NCBI RefSeq assembly: GCF_000169195.2
Contig: NC_016023.1
Location: 2,852,001 to 2,916,000 of the forward strand
Source of the DNA: Heyndrickxia coagulans 36D1
GTDB lineage: Bacteria > Bacillota > Bacilli > Bacillales > Bacillaceae_C
Direction of reading: 5' to 3'
DNA: 64,000 bases
Shown one piece after another: positions 11,328 to 19,526 of this stretch (positions within the stretch are counted from its first letter, which is position 1; each line of letters begins with the position of its first letter). Under the pieces are notes generated by a model, which was not told where the DNA came from, searched no databases, and saw only the letters and a list, made by a program, of their open reading frames with translations. The translations under genes and the position numbers were made by a program.

Positions 11328-12650
11328 ATGTTTGAAACCTATGAAGAAGCGGTCGGCTGGATCCGGTCCCGCTCGAAATTCGGGATGAAACCAGGGCTTG
11401 AGCGGATGCAGTGGCTGATGGAAAAATTGCACCACCCGGAACAAAAAATCCGGACGGTTCACGTGGCCGGGACGAACGGCAAAGGGTCGACCGTCACCTT
11501 TTTGCGCAACATTTTAGAGCAGGCAAGCTATACGGTCGGCACCTTTACTTCCCCGTATATTGAGCAGTTTAACGAAAGGATCAGCATAAACGGAACGCCG
11601 GTGTCAGATGCAGACCTCATCCGGCTTACAAACGAGATCCGCCCGCTTGCAGAAGAACTGGAGCACACAGCATTCGGCGCACCGACAGAGTTTGAAGTCA
11701 TTACAGCGATGTCGCTTGTGTATTTTGCCGGGATCCAGCCGGTGGATATCGTTATTTATGAAGTCGGCCTTGGCGGCAGGCTTGATTCCACAAACGTCAT
11801 CACACCGCTTGTCAGCCTGATTACCAATATCGGCCATGACCATATGAATGTGCTTGGCCATACGATTGCGGAGATTGCATTTGAAAAAGCGGGCATCATC
11901 AAACACGGGGTGCCAGTTGCAACAACAGCAATGCTGCCTGATGCGCTAGCGGTGATTGAAGAAAAAGCGGCAAAAGAAAAGGCACCGCTTTTCCGTGCCG
12001 GAAAGGAATTTTCTTTTGCGGAGATTGGTGGGGATCTAACTGGTGAACATTTCCGCTTTGCTTCTCCGTACGGCGCCTATGACTGCTTGTCGATCACCAT
12101 GATGGGTCGCCATCAGATTTACAATGCCGCGCTTGCCGTTATGGGGGCAGAACTGTTAAGACATATCCACCATTTTCGCATCCCGCAGCATGCACTGGAA
12201 AAAGGCCTTCTCCTCAGCAAGTGGATCGGCCGATTTGAAAAACTGCTGGATGACCCGCTCGTTATCATCGATGGCGCCCACAACCCGGAAGGCATTGACA
12301 GCCTGATCGAAACAATGGACACCCATCTGCGCGGGAAAAACATTCACATGATTTTTTCCGCACTTGGCGACAAAGACTTGGATCACATGATTCCGAAACT
12401 CGACCACAAAACAGACGAAATCATTTTCACAACTTTTGATTTTCCAAGAGCGATTCCGGCAGAGATGTTGTATAAGATAAGCCATCATCAAAATAAATCA
12501 TTTTCGGAGGATTGGAAAGAAACCGTACTTGCTAAAATAAAAGAAATGAAAGGCTCAAGAGATGTTTTAGTCATTACGGGGTCTTTATACTTTATTTCGA
12601 AAGTCCGGAAATACATTTTGGGCCAATCAGAAAGGAACGGGCAGAGCTGA
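11328..12650 (+). CDS. folC: Bifunctional folylpolyglutamate synthase/dihydrofolate synthase
   Basis: Adds glutamate to dihydropteroate and to folates. It has the P-loop HVAGTNGKGSTVTFL (about residues 45-59), the family motif EVGLGGRLDSTNV, and the C-terminal Mur-ligase domain with IIDGAHNPEGI. The 440-residue length fits. AGGAGG precedes the ATG. It is co-transcribed with valS, as in other Bacillaceae. Its stop codon lies inside the terminator stem. Confidence 0.96.
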   Translation: MFETYEEAVGWIRSRSKFGMKPGLERMQWLMEKLHHPEQKIRTVHVAGTNGKGSTVTFLRNILEQASYTVGTFTSPYIEQFNERISINGTPVSDADLIRLTNEIRPLAEELEHTAFGAPTEFEVITAMSLVYFAGIQPVDIVIYEVGLGGRLDSTNVITPLVSLITNIGHDHMNVLGHTIAEIAFEKAGIIKHGVPVATTAMLPDALAVIEEKAAKEKAPLFRAGKEFSFAEIGGDLTGEHFRFASPYGAYDCLSITMMGRHQIYNAALAVMGAELLRHIHHFRIPQHALEKGLLLSKWIGRFEKLLDDPLVIIDGAHNPEGIDSLIETMDTHLRGKNIHMIFSALGDKDLDHMIPKLDHKTDEIIFTTFDFPRAIPAEMLYKISHHQNKSFSEDWKETVLAKIKEMKGSRDVLVITGSLYFISKVRKYILGQSERNGQS

Positions 12651-12672
12651 AAAAGTTCTGCCCTTTTTTTTA
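12639..12672 (+). terminator. Terminator of valS-folC
   Basis: GGGCAGAGCT / AGTTCTGCCC forms a stem around the folC stop codon, followed by eight or more T. It separates folC from the pilus cluster. Confidence 0.88.
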
Positions 12673-12768
12673 TTTGTTCTATTTGTTGAATTACTTTCCC
12701 GGCGCTTTTTGATAAAATAAGTTTTATAGGAAATAAGACGCAGGACAAAATGCTTAGCGGAGGTTGTT

Positions 12769-13188
12769 ATGAAAAAACCCCTTTTTAAAAACAACCGGGG
12801 ATTTACACTTGTCGAAGTGCTCGCTTCGATTACGATTTTAGCGATTGTGATGCTCACAGTGGGTTCCATTTTGGCCAATAATGCGGGCGTGACAAAGAAA
12901 GCGGATGACTCGCTGTCTGCATTGCAAATTGCAACCGGGATATTAAGAGCTTACCAGAAAAAAAACTTTAATGAAGTGCAGCAGATGGCGAACACCACAC
13001 AACAAGCTGATATTCAATCGGTTTTAGGGCTTGATAGCGCTGCGGAAATTTCCGGTTATAAGGCATATGTGTCCGTTTCCCTTCCGGCGGATTCTTCCCT
13101 TTCTGACCGCCTCCTGCTGGTCAAAGTAAAAGTCGACAGTGGAAATCATCTAAAACCGGTTGAAGTGAAAGGGTATGTGAAAAGATGA
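12769..13188 (+). CDS. Type IV pilus minor pilin, PilV/GspI-like
   Basis: 139 residues with a class III signal: a basic leader, then RG^FTLVEVLASITILAIV (cleavage after Gly11, Glu5 of the mature protein present). The hydrophobic N-terminal helix is followed by a small soluble domain. AGCGGAGG precedes the ATG. It is the first gene of the pilus cluster. A TAAAAT at about 12713 is a possible -10, but I see no good -35. It overlaps the next pilin gene by 4 bases. Assignment to the PilV-type position rests on gene order (V, W, X), not on a specific motif. Confidence 0.85.
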   Translation: MKKPLFKNNRGFTLVEVLASITILAIVMLTVGSILANNAGVTKKADDSLSALQIATGILRAYQKKNFNEVQQMANTTQQADIQSVLGLDSAAEISGYKAYVSVSLPADSSLSDRLLLVKVKVDSGNHLKPVEVKGYVKR

Positions 13189-13694
13189 AATGCCGGAATG
13201 AAAAAGGGCTCACTTTAGTAGAATTACTGGCGGCTGTTACCATTTCATTTATGATCATCGGGGTCATTTATGCCGTTTTAAATACGGTGATCACCCAATC
13301 CAAAAGCGACATGGCACGTAAAAATTTTGTCAAAGAACAAACGGCTATTTTACAATACATGAACAGCGCAATGGAAAATGTGGACGACATTGAACCTGAT
13401 GACGAAAATGATGACGGGACTTTTACCCGTTTCAAAGCAGTGGATGTCAATATAAATGTTGGAAGTGACGGCACCTACCAGGAAAGTTCAACTGACAAGA
13501 CAATCGCTGTATCAGATGGGAACTTGTCAGTAGGGGGCACGATTGTAAACAGCGATGGAATTTCACTTGACGGGACAACTTTTACGGCTGAGAATGGTAG
13601 CCTGATATGCCATTTTGTAATGAAAGACACGCAAAATCATTTCGAGAAAAAGATCTATGCCGCTTATAAACTGGGCGAAGAGGGGAATCCATGA
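13185..13694 (+). CDS. Type IV pilus minor pilin, PilW/GspJ-like
   Basis: 169 residues. Prepilin signal EKG^LTLVELLAAVTISFMI with Gly8 before the cut and Glu5 present. After the helix comes a short acidic stretch (DDIEPDDENDDG) and a beta-rich C-half. It overlaps both neighbours by 4 bases, so the three minor pilins are made together. Minor pilins of this set normally form the initiating tip complex. Confidence 0.85.
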   Translation: MKCRNEKGLTLVELLAAVTISFMIIGVIYAVLNTVITQSKSDMARKNFVKEQTAILQYMNSAMENVDDIEPDDENDDGTFTRFKAVDVNINVGSDGTYQESSTDKTIAVSDGNLSVGGTIVNSDGISLDGTTFTAENGSLICHFVMKDTQNHFEKKIYAAYKLGEEGNP

Positions 13695-15355
13695 TGCATG
13701 TTTTAAGAGAAGAGAAGGGATATACGCTTGTGACCGTCCTTCTCATTTTCGCAGTCGCGGCGATTATCACCGTTTCACTCGTATCCGCATCCGTCAGTAC
13801 TTTTAAAACAGTAAAAGTATCTGAAACGGGCACACAGGATAAATTAAATGCGGAAATGGTAGCGGATGAAGCGACTGCTTTAATTGAGAAACAAGTTGAC
13901 AGCATCAATAGTACCATTGCGAACGGTACTGTCATGCCAAGCCAGCTGATCAGCATGCTTCAGGCAGCCATAACGAGCATACAGCAACAGAAAAACGGCA
14001 AATGCAGCATCGCATATAAAACATTGAAAGACGGGACAGCACCAGATGGCATTGTTTTGGGCAAAGTCACCATAACAGTGCCAATCGGAAAGTCCGGAAA
14101 AACGTTAACAAAGGTGATGACGCTTTCCACTGTCTCGGACGTTTTTCAATATACAGCCGTGACACCGTCGAATATGTATTTGTACGGGTCTCCTTATATT
14201 ATCGGGGATGTGAATATCGGGGGGAATCTGTATGTTTCAAACTACGGGAACTATGTTGAGGGGTACACGAAATATATTCAAACTTACTATCCAGCGATCA
14301 ATGGGACGTTAACAGTGAAGGGAAGATATTTTGAGGCCGATCAGCAGCCGGTAGGAACAGGAACATCGGCGCCGGTTTACAACTTTTATTCATGGAAGCC
14401 ATTTGGACCTGAAAGCTTCAGCCGCTACTTTTCTGTTGCCCCGGTTGTGAAAAATCGTCAGTTAACGGTTGACAAAATAAATGTAGGCGATATGATTACA
14501 GCCAAGGCGCTGGGATGGCCGGGGAATTTAAAAATAAATTCTTACGATTCTTATAATATAGATAAGTATGGGAACGCTTTTGGTTATGATGTAACAGTCA
14601 GCCAGGTTGGCAGTCAACCAATAAAAGGAAACTTGTACGTCGGCGATGATTTAACCGTTGGGGAAAACAAAAGCCTGACTGTAAATGGAGATCTTTATGT
14701 AAAAGATGATTTGACTGTCAAAGGAAATTTAACAGTAAAAGGCAAGATTTATGTAGGCGGTGGCGCTAATTTAAACGGAGTGCTGTCGACAGGGGAAAAT
14801 CAGTATATTTATATTGCCGGGAATGCGACATTGAGTGAGGTTTCAGCATTGAATTTAAACGGAGTGATGTATGTCAATGGGTCCCTTACAAGTAGGGGGG
14901 ATGTCAATACAAACGGCAGCATTTATGTACGAGGAGACGCAGATGTCGAAAATTTCTCGAACAGTAGTGGCACGCTTATTTTACTTTGTGATGGAAATAT
15001 TAAGTTAGCCAACAATAATTTGTATGAAGACCGTCCAAAAGTGATTGATGCTTATCTCTACTCAAATCGTGACTTGTTTATATATGGCATCGGATCAAAT
15101 TTGAAAATTAATGGGGGTATCTATGGGAATACGATTGGTTTAAGTGCATCAAGGGGCTGGACGATAAATAAGTTAATCTATGAATTGTTAATTTTCAAAA
15201 GATATGAATTGGAATTTCAAAACCCCCAGCCTGCGGATCATGTAAAGTCCAGACTCACCGTTAATTTTAAAAAAGATATGATTTTAAACCCGCCGAAAGG
15301 GATCCCGACAGTGAATAAAGTGACTTTGAAAGAAATCAATACATCAGTCCAGTAA
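13691..15355 (+). CDS. Large minor pilin (PilX/GspK-like) with beta-solenoid-like passenger
   Basis: 554 residues. The signal EEKG^YTLVTVLLIFAVAAII has Gly10 at the cut, but the mature fifth residue is Thr, not Glu, as in GspK/PilX tip pilins. After an alpha-helical segment to about residue 90 and a linker, residues ~170-480 repeat short strands such as GNLYVGDDLTVG, GDLYVKDDLTVKGNLTVKG, GKIYVGGGANLNG and NGSIYVRGDADVE. This is the pattern of bactofilin-like or right-handed beta-helix domains. The gene is visibly more A+T-rich in its second half than its neighbours. It may form an adhesive pilus tip; that function is inferred. Confidence 0.75.
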   Translation: MMHVLREEKGYTLVTVLLIFAVAAIITVSLVSASVSTFKTVKVSETGTQDKLNAEMVADEATALIEKQVDSINSTIANGTVMPSQLISMLQAAITSIQQQKNGKCSIAYKTLKDGTAPDGIVLGKVTITVPIGKSGKTLTKVMTLSTVSDVFQYTAVTPSNMYLYGSPYIIGDVNIGGNLYVSNYGNYVEGYTKYIQTYYPAINGTLTVKGRYFEADQQPVGTGTSAPVYNFYSWKPFGPESFSRYFSVAPVVKNRQLTVDKINVGDMITAKALGWPGNLKINSYDSYNIDKYGNAFGYDVTVSQVGSQPIKGNLYVGDDLTVGENKSLTVNGDLYVKDDLTVKGNLTVKGKIYVGGGANLNGVLSTGENQYIYIAGNATLSEVSALNLNGVMYVNGSLTSRGDVNTNGSIYVRGDADVENFSNSSGTLILLCDGNIKLANNNLYEDRPKVIDAYLYSNRDLFIYGIGSNLKINGGIYGNTIGLSASRGWTINKLIYELLIFKRYELEFQNPQPADHVKSRLTVNFKKDMILNPPKGIPTVNKVTLKEINTSVQ

Positions 15356-15482
15356 GAGACAGGTAAAAAGATGCAGTACAATCTTCCCATTCGCCATGAT
15401 TTATAATAAAATAGTCTTAGTTGATTTTCGACAATTGGTTTTTCTGGGAATATTGTACTCTGATAGAAACAGAGGTGGGATG

Positions 15483-17255
15483 ATGGATCTTCTCACTGCG
15501 GCGTTTGCCGTAATTGGATTTTTATGCGTAATGGCATTTTTTGTCTTTTTTTCTTTCGGCTTTTCTAAAAAAGGGGTGGTTGTGCTGGCCGGCTCCGCTT
15601 TTTTGCTGGCGCTTTTCGGCATTTTGGCGGGCAGTGTGGTTCCGCTATGGGAGAGTGGTTTAATTACTTTTTTGCTCGTAATTTGTGTGGCCTATCTGTT
15701 CGAAAAAAAGTTGGCATTTTTGTTCGCTGGACAGGATAACGATTCAGACGAATTTCCAGTAGGGGAGGAGCAGGAAGAGATGGCGGTGGCGCGGAAAAAT
15801 CGGCCGGCAGCACTGGTCTTGCCTGACGTAAATGCCGCTGTTCTTCCGGCTGAAAAAAGTGCTCCGGCCGCTGAAACGGAAGAGATTTTGCCGGAGAAAA
15901 ACGGGCCGGGATCTGAAACAGAAGGGACACTGCTAAAACGGGAAGAAAAGGATGAACCCGAATGGGAAGAACTGGAGGATGCTGCGGCCGGAAACGAAAC
16001 GGGAACCGCTTTTCCGGCAAACGAACAGGCGGCAGAACGCTCCGGGGAAGAAGAAATTGATTTTCTTGAAAACCGTCTGGAGATGCTTGAAGAAGCAAAT
16101 GAAGAAAATAAGGCGGATCATTTGCCGGAAATGTACGAAGTTGAAGAATGGGTGGCGGAAGCGGAGAGCCCGGATATCAAACCTTTGGACGGGACAACCA
16201 CAGGTCAAGATTCCGAAGTGATTGCAGGAGAAGGATCGGTAACGTTATCCGGTTCTAAAGAGGTTCAATATGTGGAACAAGAAGAGATCCCACTCCTTTC
16301 TTTTGAAAAGGAAACAGAAGCACCTGCTGAACTTTCCGGGACAGACATGCCTGCCATGGACGAACTGGAAGAAATCGATGTGATTCCTTTCCGCGAAACC
16401 GACAATGCCGGGCAACGTGAAAAGCTGCCATCAGATGCGGAAAATGAAACAGTTGGCGGTGCGAAAGGTGAAGATACAAACGAGCCGGAAGAAATCGGTT
16501 TGGTGCCTGTCCAAGAAACTAATTCAACTGAACAATCCGTAAATTTAGATCTGGATGCGGCGGATGAAGCAGCCAGCGGGTCTAAGCGTGACAGCACAGA
16601 CGGACTGGAAGAAATCGATGAGATTCCTTTCCATGAAACCGACAATGCCGGGCAACGCGAAAAGCTGCCATCAGATACGGAAATTGAAATAGTTGGCGGT
16701 GCGACAGGTGAAGACACAGACGAACCGGAAGAAATCGACGTGATGCCTGACAAGGAAACCGGCCAGGTGGCAGAGCCCGAAAAGTTCTATTCGGAAGCGG
16801 GCCAGGGACGGGAACGACAAGGCGAAAGCGGCGCAGGTACGGGCGAAACGGTTGCCGCAAACGAAGCGGAATCGGCAGGCAATTCTGTCGGTGAGAAAGC
16901 AATGGAACCGAAAGGCAACCCTGCCGTTGAGGAAGCATCGGACACTTTAGCATCCGTGCCAAACGGGACAACGCCTATTCAAAAGCAATTGCTTGGGGTA
17001 CTAGTGGAACAACTGAACCTTTACCGTCTTACGCAGCCGGCTGACGCGTACGAACAGCTAGTGAAAGCACATTTGCATCCGCAGCTTGCACCGGAAGATT
17101 ATTTCACCTTTGCAAGCCTTCTGGTCGAACATTACATAGCTGAACAACAATTTGGCAAGCTGCAAGTCCTGCTGAAAGACTTGGCGGAAACCTATGCAGA
17201 ATACCCGGTCATCCGCGAAGAAATCGATTTTTTAAGGACAAAATACGGTCAATAA
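15483..17255 (+). CDS. Membrane protein with acidic repeats and helical C-terminal domain, unknown
   Basis: 590 residues if started at the ATG at 15483 (AGAGGTGG upstream; an ATG at 15480 is too close). Three hydrophobic spans fill residues 1-80 (LTAAFAVIGFLCVMAFFVFF, VVVLAGSAFLLALFGILAG, LITFLLVICVAYLF). About 400 very acidic, low-complexity residues follow, including a 40-residue repeat. The last ~95 residues are predicted helical (KQLLGVLVEQLNLYRLTQ ... LQVLLKDLAETYAEYP), TPR-like in feel. I do not recognise the family. Placement inside the pilus cluster suggests a role as a scaffold or inner-membrane partner of the pilus machine. Confidence 0.75.
   Translation: MDLLTAAFAVIGFLCVMAFFVFFSFGFSKKGVVVLAGSAFLLALFGILAGSVVPLWESGLITFLLVICVAYLFEKKLAFLFAGQDNDSDEFPVGEEQEEMAVARKNRPAALVLPDVNAAVLPAEKSAPAAETEEILPEKNGPGSETEGTLLKREEKDEPEWEELEDAAAGNETGTAFPANEQAAERSGEEEIDFLENRLEMLEEANEENKADHLPEMYEVEEWVAEAESPDIKPLDGTTTGQDSEVIAGEGSVTLSGSKEVQYVEQEEIPLLSFEKETEAPAELSGTDMPAMDELEEIDVIPFRETDNAGQREKLPSDAENETVGGAKGEDTNEPEEIGLVPVQETNSTEQSVNLDLDAADEAASGSKRDSTDGLEEIDEIPFHETDNAGQREKLPSDTEIEIVGGATGEDTDEPEEIDVMPDKETGQVAEPEKFYSEAGQGRERQGESGAGTGETVAANEAESAGNSVGEKAMEPKGNPAVEEASDTLASVPNGTTPIQKQLLGVLVEQLNLYRLTQPADAYEQLVKAHLHPQLAPEDYFTFASLLVEHYIAEQQFGKLQVLLKDLAETYAEYPVIREEIDFLRTKYGQ
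16361..16760 (+). repeat. 120-bp tandem repeat within the acidic membrane-protein gene
   Basis: Related words (CGAACTGGAA, CGAGCCGGAA, CGGACTGGAA, CGAACCGGAA) start at 16361, 16481, 16601 and 16721, exactly 120 bases apart. Each unit encodes 40 residues, e.g. LEEIDVIPFRETDNAGQREK. Units 1 and 3 are nearly the same. Unit 2 has diverged, which suggests duplication of an 80-residue pair. Confidence 0.9.
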
Positions 17256-17281
17256 TCCATGAAGAAACAGGTGTGAGGTAG

Positions 17282-18010
17282 ATGAAAAAAAGCACGCAAA
17301 TTTTGGGCCAGCCGATCATCAGCATTTCTGAAGGCGCTGAAATCGGAAAAGTAAAGTCTTTTGTCATTAACCCGGACAAAGGATCCGTCGATTTTTTAAC
17401 GATCGAACACGAAGACTGGCAAGTAAGCGTAAAAGCAATTCCGTTCAAAAAAGTGGTCGGGATCGGCGAGTATGCGGTCACCGTGGAAAGCGACAGGGCT
17501 GTCATCGATTTAAACGAAATTCCGATTGCGGACCAGCTCGTCAACAAAAAAATTCGCATTGTCGGCGCTAAAGTGATGACACGAAAAGGGGAGCTAGTTG
17601 GCGAAGTAAAAGAATTTTACGCAGATGAAAATACAGGCAAAATTTTAGGGGTTGTTTTGCAAACAGGCGAGTTGGAAACGATCCTTTCTGCTGATTTTGT
17701 GATGACGTACGGAAGAGATATTGTTGTTGTGAAAGAGGAAGCACCCGGCCATTTTCTTGATGATCCTGAAAAACTGCTGACAAAAGAAGTAGAAGAAGAG
17801 CTTGAACAACCGGGCGAAGAGGGAATGGAGGCACTCCGGGCAAAACAAGTGGAACTTTTAAAAGGAAAGAAAGCGGTAAAAGACATTTACGCGGGAAACG
17901 GGGAACAGGTTATCGCGGCAGGAACGGTTTTGTCTGAAGAAGACATTAAGCGGGCACAGGAGGCCGGTCCGGGTGTTTTTGTCGAGTTGTCTATGCATGT
18001 TGATGAATGA
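17282..18010 (+). CDS. PRC-barrel domain protein in pilus cluster
   Basis: 242 residues. Two copies of a beta-barrel motif: GQPIISISEGAEIGKVKSFV (about residues 9-28) and GAKVMTRKGELVGEVKEFYA (about 98-117), each typical of PRC-barrel domains. A helical acidic region and a C-terminal segment, YAGNGEQVIAAGTVLSEEDI, follow. GTGAGG precedes the ATG. No signal peptide is seen, so it is likely cytoplasmic. PRC-barrel proteins act as small adaptor domains in RNA and membrane complexes. A partner role at the pilus base is inference. Confidence 0.75.
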   Translation: MKKSTQILGQPIISISEGAEIGKVKSFVINPDKGSVDFLTIEHEDWQVSVKAIPFKKVVGIGEYAVTVESDRAVIDLNEIPIADQLVNKKIRIVGAKVMTRKGELVGEVKEFYADENTGKILGVVLQTGELETILSADFVMTYGRDIVVVKEEAPGHFLDDPEKLLTKEVEEELEQPGEEGMEALRAKQVELLKGKKAVKDIYAGNGEQVIAAGTVLSEEDIKRAQEAGPGVFVELSMHVDE

Positions 18011-18026
18011 AAGGCGGCGCTGAAGT

Positions 18027-19481
18027 GTGGGAAACAAGCGGTATTTAAAAGTTTTTACGATCTTATTGATCAGCACAGCATTTATATTCAGTTTCTCACA
18101 TTTTGGGGCTTTGGCCATTGCGAACGGATTCGGACATAAAGAAAAATATGCGCAGGGCACTATAGCCGGAGGAATACAGCTGTCCGGGCTGACGGAAGAG
18201 CAGGCACAGCAAAAATTATCATCTGCCGTTCAGAAATGGAAGGCGTCCAATCCGGTAGAAATCGTCTATTTGGCAAAAACGGTGAAGCTTCCGGCTGAAC
18301 AGCTGCATTTTTCCGTAACAGAAAGCATGGTTCGGGTAAAAAACGGCGAGGCCGCGCCGCTTGTTGTCACGCTTGACCATAATAGGCTTCGGGACCTGGT
18401 CTCAAAGTCTTTTCCCGACGTCAGCCCGGATGACGTGGATATTGCCCGGCTCTACATGGCCATATGCCACGCCGCCGCCCGGCTTGAGACTGCCAATCTT
18501 TCCTTTGATTTGTCCGGTTATGCCGTGGACGGAAATGAAAAAGAAACGACAGTATCAAAAGGTTCAGTAGCAAATGTTTCGCTTGCGGAAGCAACAGAAC
18601 TCGAAAATTGGGCAAAGCAGTTTCCGCAAGTCAACATTCCTGCGCACGGGATGTTTTCCTTATTCAAAACAGCGGAAAAAACAGGCGCTTCGTTTTCAAA
18701 TGAAGCACTCAGCATGATTGCAACCGCCATATACGGGGCGGTGCTGCCGACCAATTTCGAAATCATTGAACGCAATACGGGAAACGAACTGCCGTACTAT
18801 GCAACGCTTGGAAAAGAAGCAAAAGTGGTGAAAGGCAAGCTGGATTTCTCTTTTGTCAACCCGAACCCAACCGCTTATCAGTTGAAATTCACGGTTCGAA
18901 ACGGCGCTTTTTCCGTATCTGTGGCAGGCCGGCCTTTTCTCGAAAACTATAAAATGGTGCTGAAAGATCAAAAAACGATTGGCCCCGAAACAACCGTGCA
19001 ATATCATCCTGCTTTAAAAGCGGATCAGTCTGTTGTCTTGCAAGCCGGAAAAGCGGGTTATTATGCCAAGGTATTCCGCAATATTTACAGCCAGAATCAC
19101 GGCCTGCTGAAATCCGTGCTGTTGGCGGAAGATTTTTATCCGCCAGTGGCACAAATCGTTGCAAAAGGCAATCCGGCACAAGTGGAAAATACGGAGGACT
19201 CATCGGAAACAGATAACGGTTCTGGTCATGAAACGGACACGTCAACAAGTGGCAGCAGTTCAAAAGGCAGCGAAAAAAGTGCCGGCAAAGAGACTTCAAA
19301 AAGCAAAAAAAGTGCCGGTACAGAGGCTTCAAAAAAGAGCGAAAAAAGTACCAGTACAAAAGCTGAGACTTCAAAGGATCGCGAAAACTCTACCAGCACA
19401 AAAGCTGAGACTTCAAATGACAGCAAAGACAGCACCGGCACGCATGACGGCAAGGATAACGGGGCAGACAGCAAAAGCTGA
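18027..19481 (+). CDS. VanW-like extracytoplasmic protein with Ser/Thr/Lys-rich tail
   Basis: 484 residues, GTG start. An N-terminal membrane segment (VFTILLISTAFIFSFSHFGAL) precedes a putative peptidoglycan-binding-type region (IAGGIQLSGLTEEQAQQKL). A VanW-like domain at about residues 200-330 has IPAHGMFSLFK, YGAVLPTNFEIIERN and SFVNPNPTAYQLKF. The usual GGGxCQ(V/T)SS segment is replaced by NEALSMIATAIYGAV, so the conserved cysteine is gone. The last ~95 residues are a repetitive Ser/Thr/Lys tail (SKKSEKSTSTKAETSKD), which could thread through the wall. It is probably part of the pilus envelope complex; role not known. Confidence 0.75.
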   Translation: MGNKRYLKVFTILLISTAFIFSFSHFGALAIANGFGHKEKYAQGTIAGGIQLSGLTEEQAQQKLSSAVQKWKASNPVEIVYLAKTVKLPAEQLHFSVTESMVRVKNGEAAPLVVTLDHNRLRDLVSKSFPDVSPDDVDIARLYMAICHAAARLETANLSFDLSGYAVDGNEKETTVSKGSVANVSLAEATELENWAKQFPQVNIPAHGMFSLFKTAEKTGASFSNEALSMIATAIYGAVLPTNFEIIERNTGNELPYYATLGKEAKVVKGKLDFSFVNPNPTAYQLKFTVRNGAFSVSVAGRPFLENYKMVLKDQKTIGPETTVQYHPALKADQSVVLQAGKAGYYAKVFRNIYSQNHGLLKSVLLAEDFYPPVAQIVAKGNPAQVENTEDSSETDNGSGHETDTSTSGSSSKGSEKSAGKETSKSKKSAGTEASKKSEKSTSTKAETSKDRENSTSTKAETSNDSKDSTGTHDGKDNGADSKS

Positions 19482-19526
19482 CATAATAAAGACCCGGGAC
19501 ATGACAGATAAAGCGGGGGAATTCGG

